Shown: positions 50,999 through 61,206 of the stretch, one piece after another
Numbering within the stretch: position 1 is the first letter of the stretch
How the letters are laid out: the number at the start of each line of letters is the position of its first letter
Origin: an uncultured SAR86 cluster bacterium
Lineage (GTDB): Bacteria > Pseudomonadota > Gammaproteobacteria > Magnimaribacterales > AG-339-G14
Length of the DNA: 64,000 nucleotides
Assembly (NCBI GenBank): GCA_902525735.1
Contig: CABZIF010000006.1
Coordinates: 1 to 64,000 of the forward strand
Reading direction: 5' to 3'
Program-made: the position numbers and the translations under genes
Notes under the pieces: model-generated
The model's input: the letters and a program-made list of their open reading frames with translations, nothing else
The model's database searches: none
Told to the model about the DNA's origin: nothing

Positions 50999-51880
50999 TT
51001 AAACTTTTACTCTTAATTTATTTATTTGCTTCTTATTTGCTGACGAAACAGTAAATATTATTTTTTCCAATTTAATCGATTCATTTACGACTGGGAACTT
51101 TCCAAATTTATTCATGACATAGCCCGCGATAGTATCGAAATCTGTATCTTCAAAAGTAGTATTAAATTTTTCATTAAATTCTACTATTTCGGTTAAACCG
51201 GAAACACTATATTCACGACTTGAGATTTGTGTAATTTTTTGATCGTCAGCTTGATCGGTCTCATCTTCTATTTCGCCTACAATTTCTTCTAGAACATCTT
51301 CAATTGTCACCAAACCACTTACCTCACCAAATTCATCCACTACCAAGGCCATGTGACTTCTATTTGACTTAAATTCTTCTAAAAGAATATTTATTTTTTT
51401 ACTTTCAGGTATGTGTTTTACGGGTCTGATAATTTTAGTTAATTCAAATTCTTGACTATCAAACTCGTCTTTTATAAGTCCAGGAGCAAATTTTAAAAGA
51501 TCTTTCGCGAGTAAAATACCAACTATGCTATTTTTAGCCTCGTCTAAAACCGGAAATCTTGAATGAGAAGATTCAACGACTTTTTTTAACAAAATATCCA
51601 AAGAGTCATTGTCGTTTATTAAGATCATTTGGGATCTTGGTACCATTACGTCTCTAACAGGAATGGAAGAGAACTCAATTGTTTCCTCAATCATGCCCAA
51701 GATGCCTTTATCAATGACATTGTTTTCTTCTGCGTCTCTTAGCACAGAAGTAAGTTCTTCTTGGTCCAGTGGTTTGTAAGAGAGCTTAATATAAAGCTCC
51801 CTAAAATAATTTTTGATTTTTTTTACTAAGCCCAACTTTATTTCAGATTGAGCCTCTGTACTTGGAGGTTCTTCTCTCAT
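50999..51880 (-). CDS. corC: CorC/YbeX family CBS-domain protein
   Basis: A 293-residue cytosolic protein. Two CBS domains (IPVRDVMVPRSQM onward; VDEFGEVSGLVTIEDVLEEIVGEIEDE) are followed by a CorC/HlyC transporter-associated domain (about residues 210-290). There is no DUF21 membrane domain, so this is the soluble CorC form linked to magnesium/cobalt resistance and ribosome maturation. It follows ybeY by three bases; lnt, its common follower, is missing. Confidence 0.9.
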   Translation of the reverse strand: MREEPPSTEAQSEIKLGLVKKIKNYFRELYIKLSYKPLDQEELTSVLRDAEENNVIDKGILGMIEETIEFSSIPVRDVMVPRSQMILINDNDSLDILLKKVVESSHSRFPVLDEAKNSIVGILLAKDLLKFAPGLIKDEFDSQEFELTKIIRPVKHIPESKKINILLEEFKSNRSHMALVVDEFGEVSGLVTIEDVLEEIVGEIEDETDQADDQKITQISSREYSVSGLTEIVEFNEKFNTTFEDTDFDTIAGYVMNKFGKFPVVNESIKLEKIIFTVSSANKKQINKLRVKV

Positions 51881-51883
51881 TAA

Positions 51884-52345
51884 CTAATAAGGTTCTCCCG
51901 CTGATATGGTATCCATTATATTTTTTTCAATATTTTCCATTTTTATTCTTTCATGCTTTGCTTCATGATTAAAGTTCAAAAGATGTAAAAAGCCGTGAAT
52001 TATCATATGTTTTAGTCTATTTTCAAAGTCTTTTGAATATTCTTTGGCCTCTTTTTTGATGATTTCAATACATAAAACTATATCGCCAATCAAAAGGTTC
52101 TTTGTTAATAGTTCATCAACGCCAAATGATAAAACATTGGTCGCTTCATCTTTTCCTCTATATTTTTTATTGAGAAGTTTAATTTCTTTTTTTGAAACAC
52201 AAGAAATACTCAACTCTTTGTCTGTAAATTCTTCTTGTTTAAAGCCTGCCTCTTCAATTGTCTTATTCAAAATAGTTGCAACTTGATTTTTAGTGATTGA
52301 TGACGATAAATTTTCAAAACTATTAAGAAATACTTTCATCACCAA
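51884..52345 (-). CDS. ybeY: Endoribonuclease YbeY
   Basis: A 153-residue zinc-dependent RNase for 16S 3'-end maturation and quality control. The metal motif is HGFLHLLNFNH, against the usual HGxLHLxGYDH: all three His are kept but the GYD is changed to NFN. Upstream SCVSKKEIKLLNKKYRGKDEATNVLSF is diagnostic. It overlaps phoH by seven bases in the conserved miaB-phoH-ybeY-corC order. Confidence 0.92.
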   Translation of the reverse strand: MVMKVFLNSFENLSSSITKNQVATILNKTIEEAGFKQEEFTDKELSISCVSKKEIKLLNKKYRGKDEATNVLSFGVDELLTKNLLIGDIVLCIEIIKKEAKEYSKDFENRLKHMIIHGFLHLLNFNHEAKHERIKMENIEKNIMDTISAGEPY

Positions 52346-53310
52346 GAATTTTTTTCATAAGCTTCGATAATCTTTTGTACTAGGCCATGTCTTACAACAT
52401 CTTCTGGATGAAAGTAAAAAAATGAAATTCCTTTTTCCTTTTCCAAAACCTTAATTGCATCAGATAAACCTGATCTAGAGCCTTTTGGGAGATCGGTTTG
52501 CGTAATATCTCCTGTTACTACTGCTGTTGAACCAAATCCTATTCTGGTAAGAAACATTTTCATTTGAGCGGGTGTACAATTTTGTGCTTCATCAAGGATT
52601 AAGAAAGCATCATTCAGAGTTCGGCCTCTCATATAGGCTAGTGGTGCTACTTCAATTTTTCCGTTTTCTACCAACCGGTTCACTTTTTCCATACCCATCA
52701 TCTCATAGAGTGCATCATATAAAGGTCGTAAATAAGGATCGATTTTTTCAGAGAGATCCCCAGGTAAAAAACCTAAATGTTCTCCTGCTTCAACTGCTGG
52801 TCTAGTTAAAATTATTTTGTTTACTTTGTCCTCCATAAATTGATTTACTGCTGCTGCAACAGCTAAGTAAGTTTTCCCAGTACCTGCAGGACCAATTCCA
52901 AATGCGATATCTTTTTCATAAATGGAAGAAAGAAATTCTACTTGTGACTTGTTTCTGGGAGAAACATAAAGTTTGGGAGTCTGAATAGTTAAATCTTTTT
53001 CTTTTTTTAATTCAAAAATTTGTCCATTGTTATCTTTGGTAGCTCCATTTAATGCCCTTCTAATAGAAAAGTGAACTTCATCAGCGCTCACTGAATCTCT
53101 AGATTTAGCTAACGTAGCTAAATCTTCAATTATCAATCTACTTTTAATGACGTTATTCTTTTCTCCTGAAATAGAAAAGCTATTTCCTCTACTTTTAATT
53201 TTTACTTCAAGAGATTGTTCAATTTGATTTAGATTTGTGTTCACTGGTCCACAAAGCAAAGAAAGATTTTCAGATTCTATGGCAGGAAGTTTAAATTTTA
53301 GTTTTGGCAT
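52339..53310 (-). CDS. ybeZ: PhoH-like ATPase YbeZ
   Basis: A 323-residue P-loop ATPase with an N-terminal KH-like/PhoH-associated region (about 1-110). Walker A is [11 protein letters not shown], Walker [10 protein letters not shown], and [14 protein letters not shown] follows, all typical of PhoH/YbeZ. It is thought to help YbeY in RNA metabolism. It overlaps the end of miaB by 13 bases and ybeY by seven. Confidence 0.94.
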   Translation of the reverse strand: MPKLKFKLPAIESENLSLLCGPVNTNLNQIEQSLEVKIKSRGNSFSISGEKNNVIKSRLIIEDLATLAKSRDSVSADEVHFSIRRALNGATKDNNGQIFELKKEKDLTIQTPKLYVSPRNKSQVEFLSSIYEKDIAFGIGPAGTGKTYLAVAAAVNQFMEDKVNKIILTRPAVEAGEHLGFLPGDLSEKIDPYLRPLYDALYEMMGMEKVNRLVENGKIEVAPLAYMRGRTLNDAFLILDEAQNCTPAQMKMFLTRIGFGSTAVVTGDITQTDLPKGSRSGLSDAIKVLEKEKGISFFYFHPEDVVRHGLVQKIIEAYEKNSW

Positions 53311-54638
53311 AAATTAGATTCAGTTTTTATCTTACCTCTCAAACAATTAGTTAATTGATCGACTATTTCAATATCTACGAATTCTCCTATCAATTTTGCA
53401 CTTGAAGGAAAGTTCACAACTCTATTATTTTCAGTTCTTGCTTGCAATTCGCCAGGATCTTTTTTAGAAATTCCGGTTACTAGACATCTTTCTATTGTGC
53501 CAACCATTTTTCTACCGATATTAAATGCATGATGATTGAGTCGGTTTTGTAAGATTGCTAACCTTTCTTTTTTTTCTTCTGGACTAACGTTATCCTCCAT
53601 CTCAGCGGCAGGCGTATTTGGCCTTGGGCTATAAATAAAACTAAACGATTCGTCGTATTTAATTTCGTCTATAACAGATAGAGTATCTTCGAAATCCTGC
53701 TGAGATTCATTCGGAAAGCCTACAATGAAATCAGAAGATAAACTTATATTAGGTCTATTTTTTTTCAATCTGAAGACTAAATCTAGATACTTTTCAACAG
53801 TATATCTTCGTCTCATTAACTTAAGAATTCGATCCGAGCCGCTTTGAATTGGTAAATGCACGTGACTTACTAGTTCTGGCAAGTGCGCATAAAGTTCTAC
53901 CAAATCGTCACGAAACTCAAATGGGTGGCTTGTGGTATATCTTATTCGGTCAATACCATCGATTTTTGCTGTTCTTTCAATCAAAAAAGCTAAAGATTTT
54001 TTTTCTCCGCAGTCTATTCCTTTGTAGTTGTTTACATTTTGACCTAGCAGATTGATCTCTCTTACACCTTGATCAGCTAGGTTTTTTATTTCTTCAATAA
54101 TATCTTGAACTGGCCTACTTACTTCATGACCCCTGGTATGAGGGACTACACAAAAGGAGCAATATTTATTGCAGCCTTCCGCTATTGAAACAAAAGCAGT
54201 TGGTTCGTCTGTTTTTGAATCGGGAATATGATCAAATTTTTCTATTTTTGGAAACGATATATCTATTTGATTTTTTTCTTCTTGTACTGCGTTTCTGTAC
54301 ATGTTGGGAAGTCTATGCAAGGTTTGTGGCCCAAATACTATATCCACAGCAGGTGCTCTCTTAGTAATTTGTTGACCTTCTTGACTGGCCACACAACCTC
54401 CAATGGCAATTTTCAAATCGGGGTTCTTATTTTTTAATTTTTTCCACCTGCCAACTTGATGGAACACCCTTTCTTGAGCTTTTTCTCTAATCGAACAAGT
54501 GTTTAATACCAAAAGATCTGCTTCTTCTTGATTTGTAGTTTGAATGAATTTTTCTTCCAGAGACAACATATCCAGCATTTTTTCTGAATCGTATTCATTC
54601 ATTTGACAGCCATGTGTCTTTATAAAAACTTTTTTCAT
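53298..54638 (-). CDS. miaB: tRNA-2-methylthio-N6-dimethylallyladenosine synthase MiaB
   Basis: A 446-residue radical-SAM methylthiotransferase acting on i6A37 of tRNA. The N-terminal UPF0004 domain has [13 protein letters not shown] with the first auxiliary-cluster Cys, the radical-SAM triad is CNKYCSFC, and a C-terminal TRAM domain follows ([19 protein letters not shown]). Length is close to E. coli MiaB (474), slightly shorter at the C-terminus. First gene of the miaB-ybeZ-ybeY-corC operon. Confidence 0.96.
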   Translation of the reverse strand: MKKVFIKTHGCQMNEYDSEKMLDMLSLEEKFIQTTNQEEADLLVLNTCSIREKAQERVFHQVGRWKKLKNKNPDLKIAIGGCVASQEGQQITKRAPAVDIVFGPQTLHRLPNMYRNAVQEEKNQIDISFPKIEKFDHIPDSKTDEPTAFVSIAEGCNKYCSFCVVPHTRGHEVSRPVQDIIEEIKNLADQGVREINLLGQNVNNYKGIDCGEKKSLAFLIERTAKIDGIDRIRYTTSHPFEFRDDLVELYAHLPELVSHVHLPIQSGSDRILKLMRRRYTVEKYLDLVFRLKKNRPNISLSSDFIVGFPNESQQDFEDTLSVIDEIKYDESFSFIYSPRPNTPAAEMEDNVSPEEKKERLAILQNRLNHHAFNIGRKMVGTIERCLVTGISKKDPGELQARTENNRVVNFPSSAKLIGEFVDIEIVDQLTNCLRGKIKTESNLCQN

Positions 54639-54680
54639 TTTCTAAATTTCGAGAGCGGAATTATAAAGAATATCCAAATA

Positions 54681-55226
54681 TTAGCTAGATTGAGCAAAGA
54701 TTGTATCCCTATAAAATCTCAATTCGTTAATAGATTCATAAACATCAGCTTCAGCTCTGTGAGCAGCAGTTTTTTTTGCATGTTGAATATTTATGTCTGG
54801 TCTCCATCTTTTCGTAAGCTCTTTAATCGAGCTTACATCTATACAGCGATAATGAAAATAGTCTTCAAGCTCTGGCATGTAAAGGTTTAAAAATTTTCTA
54901 TCGTGCCAGACGGTATTTCCACACAGAGGTGATTCATTTTTGCCGACGTGTTGCTTTATGAACTCTAAAGTTCTTTGTTCGGCCTCTTGTTCAGAGATCT
55001 TGCTTGCCAAAACTTCATCAATTAAGCCTGAAGCTGAGTGATGTTCTTGATTCCACTCATCCATTCCATCTATCAGTTCTTTTGATTGAGAAATAACCAT
55101 CCCTGGGCCCTCAATTATTTCGGTGAGATCTTCGTTAGTTATGCAAGTGTAAATCTCAATGATTCTTTCTGCATTCGGATCTAAGCCCGTCATTTCTAAA
55201 TCTAGCCAGATTAATTTTTTTTCCAT
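54681..55226 (-). CDS. orn: Oligoribonuclease Orn
   Basis: A 181-residue DEDDh exonuclease that degrades 2-5 nt RNAs and pGpG. The first motif is WLDLEMTGLDP (Asp, Glu), the second includes CGNTVWHDRKFL, and the last is HRAEADVYESI with catalytic His and Asp. Length is identical to E. coli Orn (181). Single gene, divergent from ubiE and 42 bases upstream of miaB. Confidence 0.96.
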   Translation of the reverse strand: MEKKLIWLDLEMTGLDPNAERIIEIYTCITNEDLTEIIEGPGMVISQSKELIDGMDEWNQEHHSASGLIDEVLASKISEQEAEQRTLEFIKQHVGKNESPLCGNTVWHDRKFLNLYMPELEDYFHYRCIDVSSIKELTKRWRPDINIQHAKKTAAHRAEADVYESINELRFYRDTIFAQSS

Positions 55227-55263
55227 GTGTTTACTTTACAATACTACTATCTAAAAGAATATT

Positions 55264-56016
55264 ATGAACGACGAAAGTGAAAAAGAAGCCAATTTTGGTT
55301 ATAAAAAGGTTAATCCTAATGAAAAACCTGACTTAGTGAAAGGAGTTTTTGATTCCGTCGCAAGTAAATACGACCTGATGAATGACTTAATGTCTGTCGG
55401 AATCCATAGACTCTGGAAGAAAGCTACTGTTCAAATGAGTAATCTCAAAGCAAATGGCTCAGTATTAGATGTTGCCGGTGGCACAGGTGATTTAGCTATT
55501 TTATTTTCAGAAATTGTTGGAGACCAAGGAGAAGTTTTTCTCACCGACATAAATGAAAAAATGTTAGAAATAGGTCGTGATCGAGTTTTAGATTCGGGCC
55601 TTTTAAATGTCAAGAGTCTAGTTGCTGATGCCGAAGACTTACCTTTCCCCGATAATTCTTTTGATTGTATATCAATTGCTTTTGGGATCAGGAATGTGAC
55701 TAACAAAGATAAAGCTCTTAAAGAGTTTCATAGATGCTTAAAGCCAAAGGGAAGGTTGTTGGTCTTGGAGTTTTCTAAACCTGAATCCAATTTATTATCT
55801 GATTTATACGATCTTTATTCATTTAATGTCTTGCCCCATTTAGGTCAGTGGATTGCAGGAGATGCCGATAGTTACGAATATTTAGCTGAATCTATTCGCA
55901 TGCACCCAAACCAAGAAGAATTTTTAAAACTCATGAATATGGCAGGATTTCAAAACACCGAATATCAGAATATGACCGGTGGCATTGTAGCTCTTCATTA
56001 TGGGGATAAATCCTAG
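55264..56016 (+). CDS. ubiE: Ubiquinone/menaquinone C-methyltransferase UbiE
   Basis: A 250-residue class I SAM methyltransferase. VFDSVASKYDLMNDLMSVGIHRLWK is the family signature, VLDVAGGTGDLA binds SAM, and the second signature FSFDCIS-type region (FPDNSFDCISIAFGIRNVTN) follows. It methylates the ubiquinone ring. The stop codon directly abuts the ubiB ATG; the ubiJ gene that usually sits between them is absent. Confidence 0.95.
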   Translation: MNDESEKEANFGYKKVNPNEKPDLVKGVFDSVASKYDLMNDLMSVGIHRLWKKATVQMSNLKANGSVLDVAGGTGDLAILFSEIVGDQGEVFLTDINEKMLEIGRDRVLDSGLLNVKSLVADAEDLPFPDNSFDCISIAFGIRNVTNKDKALKEFHRCLKPKGRLLVLEFSKPESNLLSDLYDLYSFNVLPHLGQWIAGDADSYEYLAESIRMHPNQEEFLKLMNMAGFQNTEYQNMTGGIVALHYGDKS

Positions 56017-57561
56017 ATGCCTTTCCTAAAGCTTGCCAGAATAATTTTTATCTTTTTAAGATTTCGTTTGAATGAGATATTTCCCAAAGAGATCTTGCCA
56101 TTTTGGCTAAAAATAGTTTTTTTCTTATCACCTTTCAACTTGATTCCAACCAATAAAAAACTTGGCATCAGATTAGCAGAGGCTTTGGAGATGGCTGGTC
56201 CAATTTTTGTTAAATTCGGACAACTTCTCTCAACTAGGCCTGATTTTCTTGATGAAGATGTGATTCTAGAACTACAAAAATTTCAAAATAATCTGAAACC
56301 ATTTCCCTCTGAAGAAGCTATAAAAATAATAGAAAAGGATTTGGGTCACCCAATCAATGAGTTATTTGCACAATTTAACGAATCTCCTTTAGCAGCTGCT
56401 TCGATTGCACAAGTGCATGAGGCAACTTTAAAGAGTGGCGAAAATGTTGTTGTGAAAGTTGTAAGACCAAATTTGGATAAAAAAATTAAAGATGATGTAT
56501 CCATCTTAAAAATGATTGGAAAAGTCGCTAACACCTTTGATGCTGATGCCAGAAGACTTCAGCTGTTAGAAATGATTCGTGAATACGAATACGTAATCAC
56601 ATCAGAAGTTGATTTAAAAAAAGAAGCAGGAAATACCATTCAAACTGCAAAATTTTTTGAAGATTCGAATCTGCTTTATGTACCAAAAGTCTATCTTGAG
56701 TATTCAAGCAACAAAACTTTGACTTTGGAAAAAATTGAAGGAATTCCTGTCACCGATCTTAAAGTTTTAGAAGATAAAAAAGTGGATCTGAAAAAACTAT
56801 CTGAACGAGGAGTGAGTATATTTTTCAAACAACTCTTTGATGATAATTTTTTTCATGCTGATATGCATCCAGGTAATATTTTTGTAAGTGCTGAAAATCC
56901 AAATGAGCCCACATATGTAGCAGTCGATTATGCTATCTGCGGTAGTTTGTCAGAAAAAGAACAACTGTTAATAGGAAAAATGTTAGCTGATATGTTCAAT
57001 CGAAATTATTCGGGCGTCGCCAAAACAATGATCAGTGCAGGCTGGGTATCAAGCTCGACTAAACCCATAGAATTGGAAGTCACAATCCGTACAGCCATTG
57101 ATCCAATTTTTGAAAAACCATTCAGTGAAATCAATTTTGGAGAAATGCTTCTTTTCTTGTTCGAAGAAACCAGAGCTTATCAGCTTTCCCTACCGGCCTC
57201 GCTCTTATTGCTTCATAAAACATTAATCAATATTGAAGGTTTGGGCCGTCAAATTTATCCCGATTTAGATTTATGGACTACGGCAAAGCCATTCATACAA
57301 AATTGGATTTCAAAGCGGTACAACCCTAAAAATATAATGGAACAGCTAAAAAATAATACTGGTGATTTTGCGGAGAAGGCTTACGAATTGCCAGAAAAAC
57401 TTGAATCAATTTTCAACAATCTTGCGAATCTAGATGAATTTAATGACGAAATTAAGAGTCTAAGAAGGGATATGTCGAAACAAAAACAAAACTCAAGATT
57501 TTTGTTTATTTCATCAACTGCAGCAATTATCGTTATAATTTCTACAATAATTTTTTTATGA
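56017..57561 (+). CDS. ubiB: Ubiquinone biosynthesis kinase-like protein UbiB
   Basis: A 514-residue ABC1/ADCK-family protein. The KxGQ motif appears as FVKFGQLLSTRPD, the Ala-rich loop as AAASIAQVHEA, the catalytic region as FFHADMHPGNIFV, followed by the metal DYA. One or two C-terminal transmembrane helices (about 495-514) anchor it; E. coli UbiB has 546 residues. It is needed for aerobic ubiquinone synthesis, probably as an ATPase that extracts lipid precursors. It overlaps hisE by four bases. Confidence 0.94.
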   Translation: MPFLKLARIIFIFLRFRLNEIFPKEILPFWLKIVFFLSPFNLIPTNKKLGIRLAEALEMAGPIFVKFGQLLSTRPDFLDEDVILELQKFQNNLKPFPSEEAIKIIEKDLGHPINELFAQFNESPLAAASIAQVHEATLKSGENVVVKVVRPNLDKKIKDDVSILKMIGKVANTFDADARRLQLLEMIREYEYVITSEVDLKKEAGNTIQTAKFFEDSNLLYVPKVYLEYSSNKTLTLEKIEGIPVTDLKVLEDKKVDLKKLSERGVSIFFKQLFDDNFFHADMHPGNIFVSAENPNEPTYVAVDYAICGSLSEKEQLLIGKMLADMFNRNYSGVAKTMISAGWVSSSTKPIELEVTIRTAIDPIFEKPFSEINFGEMLLFLFEETRAYQLSLPASLLLLHKTLINIEGLGRQIYPDLDLWTTAKPFIQNWISKRYNPKNIMEQLKNNTGDFAEKAYELPEKLESIFNNLANLDEFNDEIKSLRRDMSKQKQNSRFLFISSTAAIIVIISTIIFL

Positions 57562-57887
57562 GCGAAAAAAAAGATATTCTTGAAAGACTCAGCAGCCTAC
57601 TAATTGAAAGGAAAAATTATGCTGAAGACAACTCGTACACAAATCAGTTGTATAGTGCAGGAAATGCCAAAATTCTTAAAAAGATCAAAGAAGAAGCATC
57701 TGAATTAATAGAAGCAGGTTCTGAAGAAAAAGTAATAAAGAAAGAAATTGTTCACGAAGCGGCCGATCTCTGGTTTCACACCATGGTATTATTAGCTTTT
57801 AACGAAATTAATCCTTTGGAAATATTAAACGAATTGGAACGCAGAGAAGGAGTTTCAGGCATAGAAGAAAAGTCTAGGAGGTCTTAA
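57558..57887 (+). CDS. hisE: Phosphoribosyl-ATP pyrophosphohydrolase HisE
   Basis: A 109-residue all-alpha pyrophosphohydrolase, second step of histidine synthesis. The motif [13 protein letters not shown] and then [16 protein letters not shown] form the metal-binding helices; the C-terminal [14 protein letters not shown] is diagnostic of HisE. In Pseudomonas-type genomes hisI-hisE lie between ubiB and tatA; here only hisE is kept. It overlaps ubiB by four bases and tatA by one. Confidence 0.92.
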   Translation: MSEKKDILERLSSLLIERKNYAEDNSYTNQLYSAGNAKILKKIKEEASELIEAGSEEKVIKKEIVHEAADLWFHTMVLLAFNEINPLEILNELERREGVSGIEEKSRRS

Positions 57888-58117
57888 TGGGATTTGGCGG
57901 AATAAGTATCTGGCAATTATTGATAATTCTAGCGATTATCATTTTAATTTTTGGCACCAAAAGGCTCAGAAATATGGGTGGAGATTTAGGTTCAGCCTTC
58001 AAAGGCTTCAAGAAAGCAGTCAATGACGATTCAGAAAAATCGTCTCCTTCATCTGCAGTTGATGATGCAGCCGAAGTAATGTCAGAAACAGCTAAAAAAG
58101 AAGAGGAAGACTCTTAA
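57887..58117 (+). CDS. tatA: Sec-independent translocase subunit TatA
   Basis: A 76-residue protein. The N-terminal helix ([23 protein letters not shown]) and the [23 protein letters not shown] amphipathic helix are the TatA hallmarks, followed by an acidic tail. It forms the pore-like assembly of the twin-arginine pathway that exports folded proteins. First of the tatABC set. Confidence 0.95.
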   Translation: MGFGGISIWQLLIILAIIILIFGTKRLRNMGGDLGSAFKGFKKAVNDDSEKSSPSSAVDDAAEVMSETAKKEEEDS

Positions 58118-58129
58118 CTTAAAGTTTCA

Positions 58130-58324
58130 ATGTTTGGTATTGGGTTTTTCGAACTTCTACTAATTTGTGTAATTTCTTTATTAATTTTAGGGCCAACCAG
58201 ACTACCTCAATTCATCACAACGGTTGAAGAGCTTTTTATAAAAAGTCGCAATGGGATAAATCGTCTCAAGCAAGAATTTTACTCCGAGGGTTTCGAGAAG
58301 CGGGAAAAAGAAAAAGATGAGTGA
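58130..58324 (+). CDS. tatB: TatB-like translocase subunit, unusually short
   Basis: A 64-residue protein. MFGIGFFELLLICVISLLILGPTRLP matches the TatB N-terminal helix, with the Glu after the first turn and the GPTRLP hinge. The amphipathic helix is present, but the long C-terminal tail of E. coli TatB (171 residues) is missing. It lies between tatA and tatC in the normal order and overlaps tatC by eight bases. Confidence 0.85.
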   Translation: MFGIGFFELLLICVISLLILGPTRLPQFITTVEELFIKSRNGINRLKQEFYSEGFEKREKEKDE

Positions 58325-59027
58325 GAACAGCTCCATGTTGGAACAATTGGGATTGCTTCGTAATTTACTTCTAAGGGTTCTAGGTGTAACGATTTTGATC
58401 TTTATTTGTTTAGCCTTCTTTCAAGATTCAATTTATTTATCTATTTCTGAACCTTTAATACGTTTTCTTCCAGATAACTCTTCTATGATTGCAACTGAAG
58501 TTACCTCGCCCTTTTTAACGCCATTAAAATTGACTTTTTATATGGCTATCTTCGTTGCAATACCATATCTAATGTTTGAACTTTGGAGATTTGTTACTCC
58601 TGGCCTCTTTAAATCTGAAAAAATTTATACCATTGGTTTAACTGGCTTGAGTACTCTCTTATTTTACCTTGGAACTTTTTTCGCTTTTTATGCGGTCTTT
58701 CCTTTAATTTTTTCTTTTTTCATTAACGCTGCTCCCGAGGGAGTAGCAGTTATGACCGATATTTCTAGTTATCTAAACTTTGTAATCAAACTTTTAGTAG
58801 CTTTTGGTCTGGCTTTTCAAATGCCGATCGTAATATTTACCTTGGTAAAAAGTGAAATCACCTCTACAGCTACTCTTTCAAATGCAAGACCATATGTAGT
58901 TATTGGTTGTTTTGTAGTTGGAATGCTTTTAACTCCGCCAGATATAATTTCGCAAACGCTTTTAGCTATTCCAACATGGATTTTATTTGAACTAGGTTTA
59001 TTTGGAGCGAAGTTAATTAAAAAATAA
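58317..59027 (+). CDS. tatC: Sec-independent translocase subunit TatC
   Basis: A 236-residue membrane protein with six predicted helices. LEQLGLLRNLLLRVLG near the N-terminus takes the place of the HLxELRxR motif but is diverged (HL is LL or QL here); TSPFLTPLKLTFYMAIFVAIPYL and FRVTPGL-type FVTPGLFKSEK, and GMLLTPPDIISQ are conserved. TatC binds the twin-arginine signal. The gene ends two bases before the convergent aldolase stop. Confidence 0.93.
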   Translation: MSENSSMLEQLGLLRNLLLRVLGVTILIFICLAFFQDSIYLSISEPLIRFLPDNSSMIATEVTSPFLTPLKLTFYMAIFVAIPYLMFELWRFVTPGLFKSEKIYTIGLTGLSTLLFYLGTFFAFYAVFPLIFSFFINAAPEGVAVMTDISSYLNFVIKLLVAFGLAFQMPIVIFTLVKSEITSTATLSNARPYVVIGCFVVGMLLTPPDIISQTLLAIPTWILFELGLFGAKLIKK

Positions 59028-59029
59028 AT

Positions 59030-60040
59030 TTAATTTTCTAACTCCTTTTGCCATTCACCTTTGCTAGCGAGTCTGTTCATTGAAGCTCGGTGACTGAAAG
59101 CCTTTTGAGCTGCCTCTTTATTATCACTTTGTCCCATCCAAGCTTTTAAAGCAGGTTGTTGCAAAGCTCTTCCATAAGAAAAACTCAACGGACATAACAA
59201 TCCACCGATTTTATTCATCGCATCTAAATGCTCTGTGGCCAAAAGATCTGATTGTCCGCCAGATAGAAAAGCAATTCCTGCCAACTCAGAAGGAACATTT
59301 TCTTTTAATACCTTAAGAGTTAATTCAGCAACTTCTTGCACGCCCGCTTGCACAGGAGCTTCGGTTCCAGAGACAACCATGTTAGGTTTTAAAATCGTAC
59401 CTCTAATATTTACTCCGTTTGCTGCCAACATTGAAAAAAGTGTTTTTAAACAGTTGGCAGTAACGTCAAAACAGTTTTGAGCTGAATGTTCGCCATCCAT
59501 TAGTACTTCAGGTTCAACCATAGGAACCATCTTGTTGTCTTGAACAATTTTTGCATAATCTGCTAATGCCTTCATATTGGCATCAATACATTCTTGAGTA
59601 GGTATGCCCTCACCAATTTTAATCACCGCGCGCCACTTGGTAAATTTTGCGCCTAACGAGAAATATTCAGCACATCTTTCGTCAAGATCCTCAAGACCGC
59701 CTGTTAAAACTTCATCTGAGTCGTTGAAAGGACTAATACCTTTGTCTACCTTGATACCCGGTAAAGCTCCGGTTGAATTTATTAAATCTTTGAGTAGTGT
59801 GCCATCTGCAGCACTTTGTCGAAGCGTCTCGTCAAATAATATAACGCCACCAATATTATCCTGCATACCTTCCGCTCTGAATAATAATTCTCGATAGTCT
59901 CTTCTTGAGTCTTCAGTAGATTCTGTATTTATCGCATCGAATCTTTTACCAATTGTCCCTGTGCTCTCATCTGCAGCTAAAAATCCTTTTCCGTCTGATA
60001 CCAAATAAGCTGCTATTTCTTCTAATGATGACAATGACAT
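59030..60040 (-). CDS. fba: Class I fructose-bisphosphate aldolase
   Basis: A 336-residue Schiff-base aldolase of the animal/plant type. The N-terminal KGFLAADESTGTIGKRF, ILFDETLRQS, KWRAVIKIGEG, VPMVEPEVLMDG and the Lys motif GTILKPNMVVSG match class I FBA, including the LSGGQS phosphate loop. Most gammaproteobacteria carry a class II zinc aldolase at this locus. It splits fructose-1,6-bisphosphate. It lies two bases after pgk in the tkt-pgk-fba operon. Confidence 0.94.
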   Translation of the reverse strand: MSLSSLEEIAAYLVSDGKGFLAADESTGTIGKRFDAINTESTEDSRRDYRELLFRAEGMQDNIGGVILFDETLRQSAADGTLLKDLINSTGALPGIKVDKGISPFNDSDEVLTGGLEDLDERCAEYFSLGAKFTKWRAVIKIGEGIPTQECIDANMKALADYAKIVQDNKMVPMVEPEVLMDGEHSAQNCFDVTANCLKTLFSMLAANGVNIRGTILKPNMVVSGTEAPVQAGVQEVAELTLKVLKENVPSELAGIAFLSGGQSDLLATEHLDAMNKIGGLLCPLSFSYGRALQQPALKAWMGQSDNKEAAQKAFSHRASMNRLASKGEWQKELEN

Positions 60041-60042
60041 AT

Positions 60043-61206
60043 CTAATTCCCCAATTTCTTATTTTTTATCACTTCTATACAAGGTAATTTACCTAATTCT
60101 ATATATTCTAGAAAGGCTCCTCCAGCCGTAGATGCGTAATCAACGCAATCCATCATATTTAAATTTGAAAAGGAAGCCAAAGTCTCACCGCCGCCGATGA
60201 TGCTGTAGCCTTGTGATTCAGAAATTTTAATGGCTATTCCTGCTGTGCCTTGAGCAAACCTTTCCTCTTCGAAATATCCCATGGGTCCGTTCCAGATTAT
60301 CGTTTTTGCAGAATTTATGTATTTAGAAAAATCCTCAATTGAAGTTTGGCCAACATCAAAAATTATGTCGTCGTCGTCAACAAGATCAACGTGTTTTTCT
60401 TCTAAATCTGAATCTCTGCCTTTAGTAACGACAACATGTGAAGGCAATAGTATTTTTTTATTTTTTATAATTGTCTTTGCAAGCTCAATGAAATCTTTTT
60501 CGTACAAAGACTTGCCAATATTTTTTCCTAATGCTTTAAAGCAAGTATTAGCTAAAGCACCACCAATAATTAAATGATCAACATGCTTCGTCAAAGACTC
60601 TAACACCTTCATTTTAGTTGATATTTTTGAACCCCCGATTATTCCTAAAAGAGGCTTTTCAGGAGAATCTACTATCTTTTTTAAAGCTTTTAATTCTTCT
60701 TCTACTAAAAAACCTACACAAGCTTCTTTTATGAAACTTGTTACGCCATAAGTTGAGGCTTGTTTACGATGCGCTGTACCAAAAGCATCCATGACAAACA
60801 CATCGGCTGTATCTGCCAAGGCCTTGGAGAGTTTTTCTTCGTTTTGTTTCTCGCCTTTATAAAACCTTATATTTTCCAGCATAGAGATGCTGTCCAAAGA
60901 CTTTAATTCTTTTATTGAGTTCACAAGTTTTACTTCTTTATGTAACAATTCGCCAAGTTTTTTTGCCACAGGCTTCAGTGAAAACTTATCTTGCACAAGA
61001 CCTGTTTCTTCTGGCCTTCCAAGATGAGAAATGATTTTTAAAGATCTTGCTTTTTCTGCAAGAAATTCAATGGTGGGTAAAGCCCTTACGAGTCTCTCGT
61101 CGTCTAAGAGCTCACTTCCTTTCAAAGGAACGTTGAAATCAACTCTCAGTAAGACACTTTTATTGGTTAAGTCTAAAGAGCTGATAGAGTTTTCAATTTG
61201 ACTCAT
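60043..61206 (-). CDS. pgk: Phosphoglycerate kinase Pgk
   Basis: A 387-residue glycolytic kinase. [25 protein letters not shown], the loop [34 protein letters not shown] and the C-terminal GGGETLASF are conserved. Length matches E. coli Pgk (387). Its start overlaps the tkt stop by four bases (ATGA). The gap/epd gene that usually lies between tkt and pgk is missing. Confidence 0.97.
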   Translation of the reverse strand: MSQIENSISSLDLTNKSVLLRVDFNVPLKGSELLDDERLVRALPTIEFLAEKARSLKIISHLGRPEETGLVQDKFSLKPVAKKLGELLHKEVKLVNSIKELKSLDSISMLENIRFYKGEKQNEEKLSKALADTADVFVMDAFGTAHRKQASTYGVTSFIKEACVGFLVEEELKALKKIVDSPEKPLLGIIGGSKISTKMKVLESLTKHVDHLIIGGALANTCFKALGKNIGKSLYEKDFIELAKTIIKNKKILLPSHVVVTKGRDSDLEEKHVDLVDDDDIIFDVGQTSIEDFSKYINSAKTIIWNGPMGYFEEERFAQGTAGIAIKISESQGYSIIGGGETLASFSNLNMMDCVDYASTAGGAFLEYIELGKLPCIEVIKNKKLGN

